Assembly: GCA_005777315.1 (NCBI GenBank)
Contig: SXMN01000051.1
Coordinates: forward strand, 1 to 56,321
Source: Verrucomicrobiales bacterium
Lineage (GTDB): Bacteria; Verrucomicrobiota; Verrucomicrobiia; Limisphaerales; F1-12-MAGs170
Direction: 5' to 3'
DNA length: 56,321 bases
Part shown: positions 1-9,236 of the stretch, one piece after another
How the letters are laid out: every line of letters starts with the position of its first letter
How positions within the stretch are numbered: the first letter of the stretch is position 1
Notes under the pieces: model-generated
Databases searched by the model: none
What the model was told of the DNA's origin: nothing
The model's input: the letters and a program-made list of their open reading frames with translations, nothing else
Position numbers and translations under genes: made by a program

Positions 1-204
1 CGCTTGGTGATGGCGTTCAAAAACCTCAAGCCTTGCCCTTCCTGAAGTCGCTGAACCACCGAAATTCACCAGAAATCAGATGCTCGCCATGGCCATTCAA
101 CTCTCAACTGTTTTCTCCAATGACTTTGTCACAGCCGTGGAAGCAACACATCACGCCAGCGAGGCATGATTGACTTAAGTTCTCGCTCTCTTTTCAATTA
201 GGAG
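1..204. other. Upstream region of LysR gene, no gene seen
   Basis: I see no convincing reading frame here. The last bases hold the ribosome binding site of the LysR gene: AGGAG at 200-204 touches the ATG at 205 with no spacer, which is unusually close. A LysR operator (T-N11-A type) could lie here, but I could not pick out a clear dyad. Confidence 0.4.
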
Positions 205-1107
205 ATGCAAATTGAAAGTCTAAAAGTCTTTTGCGATCTCGCGGAAACGGAAAGCTTCACCAAAGCGGCTCAAGTCAACGCCATAACTCAGTCTGCCGTC
301 AGCCAGCAGATCAGCTCCCTCGAGAAACAGTTCAAGACGCTGCTCATCGAGCGGAGCAAGAAAAAATTCCGGCTTACCCGCGAGGGACAGCTCCTCTACC
401 AGCACAGCAAGCAGATCGTTCAGACTTACGATACGCTCCACTCCGAACTTCAGGAAATAAAGGACATCGTTTCGGGCACCATTCGCATCGCCACGATCTA
501 CAGCATCGGTCTTCATGACCTGCCGCCGTACATCAAACGATTCCTCAAAAGCTACCCGACGGTCCACGTCAACGTGGAGTACCGGCGCTCCAATCAGGTG
601 TATGAAGACGTTCTGGGAAACGTGGTGGACCTGGGCCTTGTTGCCTTCCCCGGGAAGGATTCCAAACTGGAAGTCGTCCCCCTGCGCCGCGACAAACTTG
701 TGCTGATCTGCCATCCCCAGCATGCGTTGGCGAAATCATCGAGCATTGCGGTAAAAGATCTTGCCGGCCAGAAGTTCATCGGCTTCGGCCCCGATATTCC
801 AACACGCAAGGCGATCGACAAGATTCTCAAGGATCAGAACGTGGCCGTTAAACATGTGATGGATTTTGACAACATCGAAACCGTCAAACGCGCCGTCGAG
901 ATCGATGCCGGAATCTCAATCGTTCCCCAGGGCTCCATCGTCCACGAAATTTCCCGGCACAGTCTCGTCGAAGTGGCACTCGCCGGAGGGGAGTTTATTC
1001 GTCCGCTCGCAGCAATTCACAAGAAGAACAAAGTCCTCTCCCCTGCCATCAAGCAGTTCCTAGCTATTTTGAAGGATGCTTCCGTTGCTGCTGAGGAATC
1101 CCGCTAG
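205..1107 (+). CDS. LysR-family transcriptional regulator
   Basis: This is a 300-residue one-component DNA-binding regulator, the normal length for LysR proteins. Residues 1-62 form the winged helix-turn-helix (FTKAAQVNAITQSAVSQQIS, then the LEKQF linker). Residues 90-290 form the periplasmic-binding-like effector domain with the usual GxIRIATxYS opening strand. The start is fixed by family alignment (MQIESLKVFCDLAE) although AGGAG abuts the ATG. It stops at TAG close to the convergent 3' end of the secreted protein gene at 1201. No divergent partner gene is visible on its left because the window ends, so its target and its ligand cannot be named. Confidence 0.93.
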   Translation: MQIESLKVFCDLAETESFTKAAQVNAITQSAVSQQISSLEKQFKTLLIERSKKKFRLTREGQLLYQHSKQIVQTYDTLHSELQEIKDIVSGTIRIATIYSIGLHDLPPYIKRFLKSYPTVHVNVEYRRSNQVYEDVLGNVVDLGLVAFPGKDSKLEVVPLRRDKLVLICHPQHALAKSSSIAVKDLAGQKFIGFGPDIPTRKAIDKILKDQNVAVKHVMDFDNIETVKRAVEIDAGISIVPQGSIVHEISRHSLVEVALAGGEFIRPLAAIHKKNKVLSPAIKQFLAILKDASVAAEESR

Positions 1108-1200
1108 TCGATGCTCAAGGCTTTCCTGGAAGCCGATGGCGGTGGCTCAGGCTGCCGTGAGATCACCCGGAATGTTGCTTCCGCAGCAACAGCCTCCTGT

Positions 1201-3372
1201 CTATTGCCGAACCCTAAAGTACTTTGCGATGCCGACTAAATTATTCACCTGGTAACCACTCGCGGCACCTGTAACCAAGCTCCATGGGCCTGAGACGTTA
1301 TCAGCGAATTCAAGTTTCCCATCCCCATCCCAGTTGAGTTTCAGTCCGTCGGCGACGATTTCGTACGTGAGCCTGGGCGGAGTGGTGGGGTTTGTATTTT
1401 GGTCAGGAGGAGTGTCCCCGAAGGCGACATTGTCGATAAAGAAATAGTAGCTGTCCGAACCAGTCGCCAGAAAGCGGAGCCGAACATCAGCTTTGTTTGC
1501 GGCGGCAGGCAGGCGAAAGATTTCAATTCGTTTCCCCTCGGAGCTGTTGTCATCCACGCGGGGAACGATGTAATCACCGATCGATTCATCGATCGGAGCG
1601 GCAATGGCGTCGCCAAACGATCCGCCTCTTACCACTCCATTTACTGTCCAAAGGGACGAATCGCTCTGCGTGGCATTGAGCGTCTTTACACCATCCACGG
1701 CCCCGTCGCTTTTCAGGATTATGTCCGCGCTATCAAGAAAATAGACCACCGGAAGCCAGGCATTCCCTCCATCGACCGAATACTCGACGCCTCCGAAACT
1801 GTCCTGGTTCTGCACATAGCCACATCCAAAGGAGAGCATGGGATCCTTCACGGTCGAAAGTTTGAACGCAGGGCTTACGATGAACTGAGTCTGTCCAAAG
1901 CTGTCAGCGATTCCGGCAAGAACCTCCTGTCGTGATTCACCGCTGCACCTTCCGTCCGATTCCGCGTAAAGAACTCTACCCGATCTGAGCATGTCAATCG
2001 TGAGCGGCCTGTCGTTGAGCTTCTCCGCCGGATTGACGCTCACAATGCCTTCCTGATCGACGAATGGAATCGTGCCGGTCCCGATCACGACCCAGTTCTT
2101 GTACGTGTCCGATTTTTGATTCGTAATGTCCTCACCGGGTTGGCATCCCACCGTAAAATTGGCTGCCACCCAGCCCTCAGGTCGCGCGCCTTCCGCAACC
2201 GCATCAAAAGTCTCCATCACCACAGGGGCTGGCAGAACCACATTCTTCCAGTTGCGAAAACTCCATTTCTCCACACGGCTGAATCCTCCCGTGCCCTTGA
2301 ACACCAGCTCGGCGGTGTGTGATTCAGATGAGAATTGGATTCTCTCGGGCGCGTAGGTCAACGTCACCCTCCTGCCATCACGCTTCATTCCCGACGCAGC
2401 CCTGCCATCAATCTTCAAATCAATCGACGCGTCGTCGATGGCAACATCATCGCCGTCATGGATTACAACTTCCACGGCGGATGCCGCTTGATTGAGCTGC
2501 CTGAGTGCGCGCCCGGGCTTCACTGACTGCACGTAAGGTTCCCTCGGTCCGGCTGTGGCTGCGCGATATGCCTTGATCCCGCCATGCTCCAGATCATTGA
2601 TCAAAGTTCTGGCTCCGTCAGCCTTCACTGTAAACCATTCGATGCTGGCTCCGCCTTCGCCTTCCTCCCAGAGAAGGCGGAAGGGATAGACTCCCGCTTC
2701 CTGAACCGTGAAAGAAAAAATCGTGTCCGCATTCGCACGCCCACCATCAAACTCGCCCAGGACCAATCCTTGAAACGCGTCGTGGAGGTTGCCGGCGCTG
2801 GCTCGAAAGCCTTCATCAGAATTCACCCCCATCGTGATGACTCCGGCGGGCAGCTCAAGAAACGTGATGATCTCCGCGGCGATGCCGTCGTTGCCTTGGT
2901 CCAGTGTTGGAATGCCCGGCATCTGGAGGTCGGGAGTGAAAGCGCCATTACCGTCACCTTGCGTTTGACTCAGATTGATCGCCGATTCAATGGCGAACTC
3001 GATCGGTGCGTTCGTGGGAATGGGAGCGAGGGAAGGCGCGATCGCCGCCCCTCGAGCCGCCGGGTCTGCGCGATTGGGAAGCGGATTGCCGACAGCATCC
3101 TTGAGCGCCCCAGCCAGGGCTGCTTCCGCCCTTGCGAGACTGTTGTCCGTGTTGTTCGAATTCGCGAACACGCGCCAGGCGAACCCGGGCTTGCTCAAGT
3201 CTGGAGTGACTCGCGAACTGAGTGGCAGCGTGGGCTGCGCTTCCACGTTGAGCAGTCCAACTCCGGCCAAAAGAACCGTCCGCAATGCGCGGATGATGCC
3301 GCCTTCCCTAACCCAAGGTAACCCGGCAACCGCTCCCATGATGATTTGGGGAACTGTCCTGTCTAAAGTCAT
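1201..3372 (-). CDS. Secreted PA14-like / jelly-roll protein with verrucomicrobial C-terminal tail
   Basis: This is a 723-residue exported protein of unknown substrate. A hydrophobic stretch near residues 27-45 (IIRALRTVLLAGVGLLNVEA) looks like a signal peptide, so the true start may be downstream of the listed ATG. Residues about 100-260 resemble the PA14-like beta-barrel common in large verrucomicrobial secreted proteins, including a GVNSDEGFR motif and VYPFRLLWEEGEGGAS. Residues about 385-660 look like a concanavalin/MAM-type jelly roll. The last 50 residues carry the 'W....LEFADNVSGPW..V....FRV' tail that also ends the two giant proteins at 42-52 kb. It begins 16 bases after the stop of the M29 aminopeptidase gene and may be co-transcribed with it. 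I infer a carbohydrate- or surface-binding role; the function is not established. Confidence 0.75.
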   Translation of the reverse strand: MTLDRTVPQIIMGAVAGLPWVREGGIIRALRTVLLAGVGLLNVEAQPTLPLSSRVTPDLSKPGFAWRVFANSNNTDNSLARAEAALAGALKDAVGNPLPNRADPAARGAAIAPSLAPIPTNAPIEFAIESAINLSQTQGDGNGAFTPDLQMPGIPTLDQGNDGIAAEIITFLELPAGVITMGVNSDEGFRASAGNLHDAFQGLVLGEFDGGRANADTIFSFTVQEAGVYPFRLLWEEGEGGASIEWFTVKADGARTLINDLEHGGIKAYRAATAGPREPYVQSVKPGRALRQLNQAASAVEVVIHDGDDVAIDDASIDLKIDGRAASGMKRDGRRVTLTYAPERIQFSSESHTAELVFKGTGGFSRVEKWSFRNWKNVVLPAPVVMETFDAVAEGARPEGWVAANFTVGCQPGEDITNQKSDTYKNWVVIGTGTIPFVDQEGIVSVNPAEKLNDRPLTIDMLRSGRVLYAESDGRCSGESRQEVLAGIADSFGQTQFIVSPAFKLSTVKDPMLSFGCGYVQNQDSFGGVEYSVDGGNAWLPVVYFLDSADIILKSDGAVDGVKTLNATQSDSSLWTVNGVVRGGSFGDAIAAPIDESIGDYIVPRVDDNSSEGKRIEIFRLPAAANKADVRLRFLATGSDSYYFFIDNVAFGDTPPDQNTNPTTPPRLTYEIVADGLKLNWDGDGKLEFADNVSGPWSLVTGAASGYQVNNLVGIAKYFRVRQ

Positions 3373-3388
3373 CGAGTGTGGCGCACAA

Positions 3389-4498
3389 CTATTTCAACTT
3401 GTTTGGATTCAGCGGCAGAAGATCGCCTGGCACAAACCGCCCGTCCTTGCGTATCAGTTCGTCGTCAAACCAGACCTCTCCCCCACCCCACTCGGGCCTT
3501 TGAATCAACACCATGTCCCAATGAACTGCCGATCGGTTTCCATTGTCGCAATCCTCGTACGCCTGACCGGGGGTCAAGTGCAACGAGCCGGCGATCTTTT
3601 CGTCAAACAGGATGTCGCACATGGGATTCAAAATGTAGGGATTAAACCCAAGGGAAAATTCTCCAGTGTAACGAGCGCCGGGATCCGTATCGAGAATCTC
3701 GTTGAGCCGTTTCGTGTTGCTGCCTGTGGCATTTACTATTTTGCCCGCCTTGAACTCAAGTCGCACATTCTCGAATTTCGTGCCCGAGTAAAGCGTGGGT
3801 GTGTTGAATTGAATCGCGCCGTTGATCGAGTCCTTCACCGGGCAACTGAAAACCTCCCCATCAGGAATGTTGCGATCGCCCTTGCACATCTTTGCCCCGA
3901 TTCCCTTGATGCTGAATGATAGATCGGTGCCAGGCGCGGTGATCCGCACACGGTCGGCCTGCTTCATCCGCCGCTCCAGCGGCACCATCGCTTTCGCCAT
4001 TTTTAGGTAATCCATCGTGCAGACATCGAAGTAGAGATTCTCAAACGCTTCCGTACTCATTCCGGCGCTTTGAGCCATGCTCGGGGTCGGCCATCTCAAA
4101 ACACACCATTTCGTCTTGTTGACCCGGTAATTGAGAACGGGGCGAAGAGTCTTCGAGTACAGCGCCAGTTTCGCACCTGGCACGTCCGAAGACTCGCTGG
4201 CATTGGCGGCACCGCGGATGGCGATGTAAGCATCCACCTTTTTCATCCGGAACATTTCGATCTCACGCACGGTTTTGGCGTGTGCTTCATCCGTTCCGAG
4301 GAGCACCTCGCGAGTGACCCGTGAATGTCGCACTTCCACCAGTGGAATAGCATGCACCACACGAACCGCGCGCATTAGTTCCACCGTGAATTCGTCTGGC
4401 ACATCGATCATGTCCAGCAGTATCCGCTCGTTCCTTTTGAGCGCAGTCGAGTACTCTATCAAAAGCCGGGCCAACTTGGAATATCGCGGGTCTGTCAT
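3389..4498 (-). CDS. M29 family (thermophilic-type) metallo-aminopeptidase
   Basis: This 369-residue cytoplasmic exopeptidase of the AmpS/PepS (M29) family removes N-terminal residues using two metal ions. The metal-binding residues known for the family are visible in order: the Glu of PDGEVFSCP, the Glu of TGEFSLGFNP, the His and Tyr of GSLHLTPGQAYED, and the His and Asp of VHWDMVLI. The length is slightly shorter than the usual 400-410 residues, mostly at the N-terminus. The gene lies 86 bases downstream of the E2 gene on the same strand and 16 bases ahead of the PA14-like gene, so it may be part of that run. The assignment is firm; substrate preference cannot be read from the sequence. Confidence 0.88.
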   Translation of the reverse strand: MTDPRYSKLARLLIEYSTALKRNERILLDMIDVPDEFTVELMRAVRVVHAIPLVEVRHSRVTREVLLGTDEAHAKTVREIEMFRMKKVDAYIAIRGAANASESSDVPGAKLALYSKTLRPVLNYRVNKTKWCVLRWPTPSMAQSAGMSTEAFENLYFDVCTMDYLKMAKAMVPLERRMKQADRVRITAPGTDLSFSIKGIGAKMCKGDRNIPDGEVFSCPVKDSINGAIQFNTPTLYSGTKFENVRLEFKAGKIVNATGSNTKRLNEILDTDPGARYTGEFSLGFNPYILNPMCDILFDEKIAGSLHLTPGQAYEDCDNGNRSAVHWDMVLIQRPEWGGGEVWFDDELIRKDGRFVPGDLLPLNPNKLK

Positions 4499-4584
4499 AT
4501 TAGAAATGTCGCGAAACTACCCGTGGAGTCGATATTGTCGAGAGGGTTCTCCACAACGTCGCGTCGCCGATGCGGACCGGAATC

Positions 4585-5808
4585 TTAGAGCTTCTTCGGC
4601 TCACAGAGGAGTGATGCCACACGTGCCAGCAACCGCCCGGCCGCGCCGCCGTCGAGAACGCGATGGTCGAAACTCAGAGTCAGATTGGCCTCTGTTACTG
4701 GCAGGAACTGGCCTCTTGCTTCATTCCAATCCGGAACTTTCCGACCTGCCCCCATTCCAAGAACGAGCGTCTGTTCAGGCAGCGGAATTGGCGTCGCCCA
4801 CGTCAGGCCGAACGTGCCGAAGTTCGTCACGGTGGCGATTGATCCGCCGGTCGCATCGGGTGGCAGCCGACGCTGCCGGGCCAGTGAGACAAGTTCGTTG
4901 TAGCGGACGAGCAATTCCGAGAGCGGGCGCTTGTCTGCTTTGCGCAATACCGGTACGAGCACGCCATCCTCCGCTTCGACAGCGAAACCCACGTCGATGG
5001 AGGAAGGATGCACGATGCGGCTTCCCACCAGACGTCCAGCCGGAGCGCTGTTCTCACCCAAAGCCAGTGCCAGGGCGCGAAGCGCGTAGAGTGCGGGACC
5101 AGGTTTCAGGTCGGAATTCTTGCGATGAACCAGCATCGGATCGAGACACACCGGCAGCGCAACGGTAGCTAATGGCCGCGTCCAGCTCCGGCGCATCGCG
5201 TCCGCTACAGCCACACGCATGGTCGAGGCCGGACTCATTCGGCTCCGCTCCAGGTTGGCTATGAATTTCTCAAAATCTTCGATCGTCACGCGCCCCGCCG
5301 CACCGCTGCCGGCGATGCCTGCCAGATCCGCCGCGTGCAAACCGAGTTCAGCCATCCGCGCTTTCATCCTCGGCGACATATAACTCGCCCCCGCCACGTG
5401 CGCCGGCACCGGCAGTCCTCGAACCGTTGGCTCCACGGATCGCTGGCGTGCTTCTCCTTCATTACTCAGAGTTGCATCCAAATCCGATTCGTTCGATGCA
5501 TGTCCGACTTGCGCGTCACCCATCGAAGGGGTTGTAGCGTCCAATCCCAGCCGCGCCGCATCTTCCGTACTGGCGTCGAGGTGACCGAGGATCGATCCGA
5601 CAGTGTAACTCTCATTTAACTTCACCAGCCATTTGCTTACCCGGCCACGGCAGGGGGCGGCCACGTTCATCGTCGCTTTGTTTGTCTCCACCTCGAGCAC
5701 GTCCTGATCAGCCTCCACACCCTCGCCCTCCTGCGTCAAAATCGAGATGACGGTGGCTTCCGCGATGGATTCGCCAAGTTGCGGCATGATGATGGGAATC
5801 TTTGGCAT
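4585..5808 (-). CDS. 2-oxoacid dehydrogenase E2 component (dihydrolipoyllysine acyltransferase)
   Basis: This is the 407-residue core enzyme of a pyruvate or branched-chain 2-oxoacid dehydrogenase complex, moving the acyl group from lipoamide to CoA. Residues 1-78 are one lipoyl domain with the lipoylated Lys44 in VETNKATM (the family more often has ETDK). A flexible linker follows, then a peripheral-subunit-binding domain at about 143-180 (SPRMKARMAELGL...GRVTIEDFEKF). The C-terminal catalytic domain ends with the active-site motif FDHRVLDGG. The gene follows E1-beta with a 29-base gap and is clearly co-transcribed with it. There is no E3 (lipoamide dehydrogenase) in the window. Pyruvate versus branched-chain specificity cannot be decided from sequence alone. 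Confidence 0.93.
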   Translation of the reverse strand: MPKIPIIMPQLGESIAEATVISILTQEGEGVEADQDVLEVETNKATMNVAAPCRGRVSKWLVKLNESYTVGSILGHLDASTEDAARLGLDATTPSMGDAQVGHASNESDLDATLSNEGEARQRSVEPTVRGLPVPAHVAGASYMSPRMKARMAELGLHAADLAGIAGSGAAGRVTIEDFEKFIANLERSRMSPASTMRVAVADAMRRSWTRPLATVALPVCLDPMLVHRKNSDLKPGPALYALRALALALGENSAPAGRLVGSRIVHPSSIDVGFAVEAEDGVLVPVLRKADKRPLSELLVRYNELVSLARQRRLPPDATGGSIATVTNFGTFGLTWATPIPLPEQTLVLGMGAGRKVPDWNEARGQFLPVTEANLTLSFDHRVLDGGAAGRLLARVASLLCEPKKL

Positions 5809-5837
5809 GGGATTATTTCACTTTCCATTCATTCGCT

Positions 5838-6803
5838 TCATGTCCTCAAAAGATTTCTCGCCGCCAGCGCAATTGTCCTGGCAGTCGGACGATGCGCCGC
5901 CCAAAGGCTCGGGTGATAGGGAATCGGCGTGTCTTTCGCATTCAACCGCTGCGGCGGCGCATCCAGCAATGCAAAACCTTCGCTGGCCACACGCGCAACA
6001 ACCTCCGCAGTCACCCCACCCCATGGAAACGCTTCACCCACCGCGAGCAATCGTCCCGTGCGCGCCACTGACGCCATTACCGTGTCGGTGTCCAGCGGCT
6101 TCACCGTGCGCAGATCGACAACTTCAACTTCCGTGCCTTCCGTCGCCAGTTCCTCCGCGACCGCGAGTGCTTCATGCACCATGGCGCTGTACGCGACGAT
6201 TGTAAGATCCCGGCCCTCACGGGCGATTCGTGCTTTACCCACAGGCATCGCTTCAGTGGGCAGCTTCTCAGCCTTGAGATGGTAATAGAGAAACTTGTGC
6301 TCGCAAAAAATCACCGGGTCATCGATGGCCACGGCTTCGATCAACATGCTGTAGGCATCCTCGACCGTGGCGGGTGTCATGACGATCAACCCCGGGTAAT
6401 GCGCGTAGAGCGCTTCCATGCTCTGACTGTGAAATGGACCGCCCCCAGAAGTGCCGCCCGAGGGCAGGCGCACGACGATGGGACAAGGCACTTTCGTTCG
6501 CCAGAAAAGCGTGGCCGCCTGATTAATGATCTGGTTGAAACCGACCGTCGAGAAGTCCGCGAATTGCATCTCTATGATGGGCCGCATCCCCTCGATTGCC
6601 GCGCCAACCGCCGAGCCGATCATCGCGTCCTCACTGATTGGCGAATCGATCACGCGACCGGCGAACTCCTGCGCGAGATTCTTCGTGGCTTTGAAAGCCC
6701 CGCCAAACGCCCCCACATCCTGGCCGTAGATATAGACGCGCGGATCTTCCCGCAACGCCCTTGCCTGGGCTTCGCGAATCGCTTCGAGATAGGTGATGCT
6801 CAT
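5838..6803 (-). CDS. 2-oxoacid dehydrogenase E1 component, beta subunit
   Basis: This is the 321-residue beta subunit of the thiamine-diphosphate-dependent E1 decarboxylase. Family landmarks include GQDVGAFGGAFK, the SPISEDAMIGSAVGAA segment that contains the conserved ThDP-activating Glu, QFADF, RLPSGGTSGGGPFHSQS and the C-terminal VGEAFPWGG transketolase-C region. The length is normal for PdhB/BkdB/AcoB. It lies 29 bases upstream of E2. Its alpha partner is not adjacent; an E1-alpha gene lies about 5 kb away on the other strand (11837-12877). An MFS transporter ends 90 bases upstream on the same strand. Confidence 0.93.
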   Translation of the reverse strand: MSITYLEAIREAQARALREDPRVYIYGQDVGAFGGAFKATKNLAQEFAGRVIDSPISEDAMIGSAVGAAIEGMRPIIEMQFADFSTVGFNQIINQAATLFWRTKVPCPIVVRLPSGGTSGGGPFHSQSMEALYAHYPGLIVMTPATVEDAYSMLIEAVAIDDPVIFCEHKFLYYHLKAEKLPTEAMPVGKARIAREGRDLTIVAYSAMVHEALAVAEELATEGTEVEVVDLRTVKPLDTDTVMASVARTGRLLAVGEAFPWGGVTAEVVARVASEGFALLDAPPQRLNAKDTPIPYHPSLWAAHRPTARTIALAARNLLRT

Positions 6804-6893
6804 TCAGTTCGTCACGAGCCGGGTCTGGCACGGACTCGATGAAGCAGACGGAGGGATGCTAACGGTCGAAAACGGATGACGGCAAATGCGAAA

Positions 6894-8126
6894 TTATTCG
6901 GATACTTCCTCATTCAAAGCCTGGGCACCCCTCCCGCGCCGTCCAAATCGAATCTCTGGCAACAGCAGCAGGCTCGCGCTGAAGATCATTGCCGCGGCGA
7001 TCCATCCCAGAGTCGTCACCTGATAAGTCTGCACCAGATGAAACGCGGCGAGCGGCGCCACGATTCCGCGCAAACCAGTGAAAAACGTATGGACCGACAT
7101 ATAATCCGCCACGTGTTCCGGCGGTGAAAACTTCGTCACCCACAAACTCCACGCCACATCGCCCCCTGCGTTCGAGATGCCGAAAACCAAGGCCCCGATG
7201 ATCAGCCCTTTCACGTCGGAGCTCGTGAAGAACGCGAGGATGCCAATGGCGAAACCCGCGTTCAGCGTGACGCGGAGCATGAAGAAGTTCATGCGGTCAA
7301 AGAGCCAGCCCCAGATCGGACTCATCACAAGGCGCGCCGCATTCGGCACCACTCCCGTGAGAAAGGCGATCTCACCCACGGTCAACGCCAGGTTGTATTT
7401 GGGATTTGCCAGATACTCGACGCGCATCGGCAGCATCATCAGGTTGGCGAACCCCATGAGCATCCAACTGATCAGCGTCCGGCGAAACAGCTTGTCCTCG
7501 CGCACGAAACGAAGCGCCCGGAGAGGATGAGTGCCGCCAGTCGCAGTCAACGGGCGGGATGGACAATTCGCCAGACAGTGCGCCGAAAGCGCGAAGCAAC
7601 CAGCGAATATCAGGAGCAGCAGTCGAAAGTACTCGATGTGCCGCGACATGAGCTGGCCTGCGAACTCACTGAAGAGCGCCGCCGTTCCTATTCGAATGAC
7701 GAACGCGCGAGAGAAGAGGTGTCCACGTTCTGACGCAGGATAGTTCTCCTGGTAGATTTGGGTGAGAAGCGGGATGGCAGCCGCAGAACAGGTCAGCGCC
7801 AGGATGCTGCCCACGACAAACACAGGTAGCACCGGGATGATCGCCATGGTCAGAAAACATGCCGCGCCACACATCGCGAGGCGCGAGGCGGCAATGGAAG
7901 TTTTCCAACCCAGCCGCGCGACCGCCGACACCACGAGAGGAGAAATGAAGAGACCGACGCTGCCGCCGCCCGCAACCAGAGCCTTGGCGGTCGGGCCCGC
8001 ATCGATGAACCAACGGACCACGACGAGCAGGAGAAATGTATTGCCGGCCGTTTCAAGAATGCCGCTCGCCACCGCCCGCCGCCTTTCATAGCGGTAGGTG
8101 ATGTCAGCGATGCTCGGCGTTCCCAC
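6894..8126 (-). CDS. MFS transporter
   Basis: This 410-residue integral membrane protein has about twelve hydrophobic segments in two halves, which fits the major facilitator superfamily. The N-terminus (TYRYERRRAVASGILETAGN) resembles a verrucomicrobial MFS group often found near peptide or sugar genes. The loop after the sixth segment carries basic residues (LRALRFVREDKLFRR), as usual between the two MFS halves. The start codon is GTG at 8126, with tandem REP-like hairpins about 90-130 bases upstream. The gene ends 90 bases before E1-beta and could lead that transcription unit. The transported compound is unknown. Confidence 0.85.
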   Translation of the reverse strand: MGTPSIADITYRYERRRAVASGILETAGNTFLLLVVVRWFIDAGPTAKALVAGGGSVGLFISPLVVSAVARLGWKTSIAASRLAMCGAACFLTMAIIPVLPVFVVGSILALTCSAAAIPLLTQIYQENYPASERGHLFSRAFVIRIGTAALFSEFAGQLMSRHIEYFRLLLLIFAGCFALSAHCLANCPSRPLTATGGTHPLRALRFVREDKLFRRTLISWMLMGFANLMMLPMRVEYLANPKYNLALTVGEIAFLTGVVPNAARLVMSPIWGWLFDRMNFFMLRVTLNAGFAIGILAFFTSSDVKGLIIGALVFGISNAGGDVAWSLWVTKFSPPEHVADYMSVHTFFTGLRGIVAPLAAFHLVQTYQVTTLGWIAAAMIFSASLLLLPEIRFGRRGRGAQALNEEVSE

Positions 8127-8214
8127 ACCGCGAGGTTACGCGGCGGGAAACGCAGCGGGCAAAGGGAATCTTGGAGAACGCGTGTGCCAACTCGCATTTT
8201 TCATAGTCGCGGGT

Positions 8215-8255
8215 GGCACGGGCAACTTGCCCGTGCCGTCGGGCTACCAGCCCGA
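8215..8255. repeat. Tandem REP-like hairpins
   Basis: Two back-to-back perfect hairpins lie in the gap between the MFS start and the next gene. The first has 11-base arms (GGCACGGGCAA at 8215-8225 and its complement at 8227-8237) around a single base. The second has 7-base arms (TCGGGCT at 8239-8245, AGCCCGA at 8249-8255). Both are very GC-rich and are not followed by a T run, so a dispersed REP-like element fits better than a terminator. Confidence 0.6.
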
Positions 8256-8346
8256 TGAAAAGTGAGATGACTCCACGTGGAAAAGGATTCCCCTTGTTGT
8301 AATTTCCGCCCCCTTTCTCGCTCCGGTCAATGCTATGCCTGCTTCG

Positions 8347-8652
8347 TTAGGCATTTTTGGCCTTTCGCCTGAGGCTAAGGAAAAGCGCGACTAGCGCGAG
8401 CGGCAGCGGCGAAAGCATGATGACTGAGAAGAAGTCGAAATACGGCGGCTCCGCACCATGGAGAAAGCACAAGAAACCGCCGACCATAATTCCAAGCGAC
8501 GAGCAAACTAGACCTGAGACGGATCTCTTGTCATTCTTCTTTCGAAAGCCTGCGACAAGCGCCGCCAGGCTGATCGCAATTGCGCCAACGCCCACCGCCA
8601 GGATGAAGGCGAGAACTTGCTGCCCGTGTGCAAGAATGACCGGGGATTTCAA
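8347..8652 (-). CDS. Small hypothetical membrane protein
   Basis: I do not recognise a family. This 101-residue product has three likely membrane segments (about residues 11-36, 46-63 and 74-92) separated by short charged loops (FRKKNDKR and RRKAKN). That gives a plausible real protein rather than a random frame. It sits alone between REP-like hairpins and a 580-base non-coding stretch, so context gives no clue to function. Confidence 0.55.
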   Translation of the reverse strand: MKSPVILAHGQQVLAFILAVGVGAIAISLAALVAGFRKKNDKRSVSGLVCSSLGIMVGGFLCFLHGAEPPYFDFFSVIMLSPLPLALVALFLSLRRKAKNA

Positions 8653-8893
8653 TGTACTTTGCCTGCGAGTTAAGTGACCAGGGCATTTGCGGTTGGATTG
8701 ATCACTATTTGCTTGTAGGTATTGCCGTCATGGTTGTCGAGGAGGGACTTGGATTGACGCGTATGAAATCTGCGCCAACCGACATCCAGCATACATTCGT
8801 CCTCAAACGTGAACCAGCCGCTATCTCCATGACTTGAATTCATTTGGCTCCATCCCTGGTCGGGCTGGACGAATCGAGAGCGGCGGTTCCCGC

Positions 8894-8963
8894 CACAGTC
8901 ACAGAGCCTGAGGCAATCCCTGATCGGTACCGAGGGTGGATGCCGGAGGCTCTGTGACTGCTG
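8894..8963. repeat. Long imperfect inverted repeat (MITE/REP-like)
   Basis: Arms of about 21 bases flank a loop of about 26 bases. CACAGTCACAGAGCCT followed by GGCA on the left is mirrored by TGCC followed by AGGCTCTGTGACTG on the right, with a perfect 12-base core (8898-8909 against 8947-8958). The RNA would fold into a long stem on either strand. It encodes nothing that I can see. Confidence 0.6.
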
Positions 8964-8997
8964 TGAGAATCACAGCTCTTCGGTCCAGACAGGAGGG

Positions 8998-9019
8998 GCG
9001 CGGACGGCCACGTCCGCGC
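8998..9019. repeat. REP-like GC-rich palindrome
   Basis: Perfect 9-base arms (GCGCGGACG and CGTCCGCGC) surround the 4-base loop GCCA. It is one of several such elements within 150 bases, which argues for a dispersed repeat family rather than a gene-specific terminator. Confidence 0.55.
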
Positions 9020-9067
9020 AAACAAAATCCCCACGGCCATATCCGCGCGCGGGGGGCGGCAGGGCGC

Positions 9068-9140
9068 TGTGTCCTCACTGCGCCGTGGCGTTGGCGGGGT
9101 GCGGCAGTCCATTCGACCTTCGCGGCGGTGTGAGGACACA
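9068..9140. repeat. Inverted repeat with 11-base arms
   Basis: TGTGTCCTCAC at 9068-9078 is the exact complement of GTGAGGACACA at 9130-9140, with 51 bases between. It lies about 100 bases downstream of the 3' end of the AraC gene and could stop its transcription, but no T tract follows the stem on that strand, so a dispersed element is as likely. Confidence 0.5.
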
Positions 9141-9236
9141 CCAGCCCTACCCGGTCGGTTTGGTGGCAGGTTGTGGGTTTCAGGATCGCGACTGCCCCGA
9201 TCGAGTGAAGGCGCGGGATGGAGGGCTGTTTGTGCT

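Larger units (their letters stand above)
8653..9236. other. Non-coding stretch rich in inverted repeats
   Basis: I see no credible gene in these 584 bases; the short open frames are arginine/proline-rich by-products of GC content. The right half holds three separate inverted repeats, listed individually. The cluster suggests a landing zone of REP-like or MITE-like elements between the small membrane protein gene and the 3' end of the AraC gene. Confidence 0.5.
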
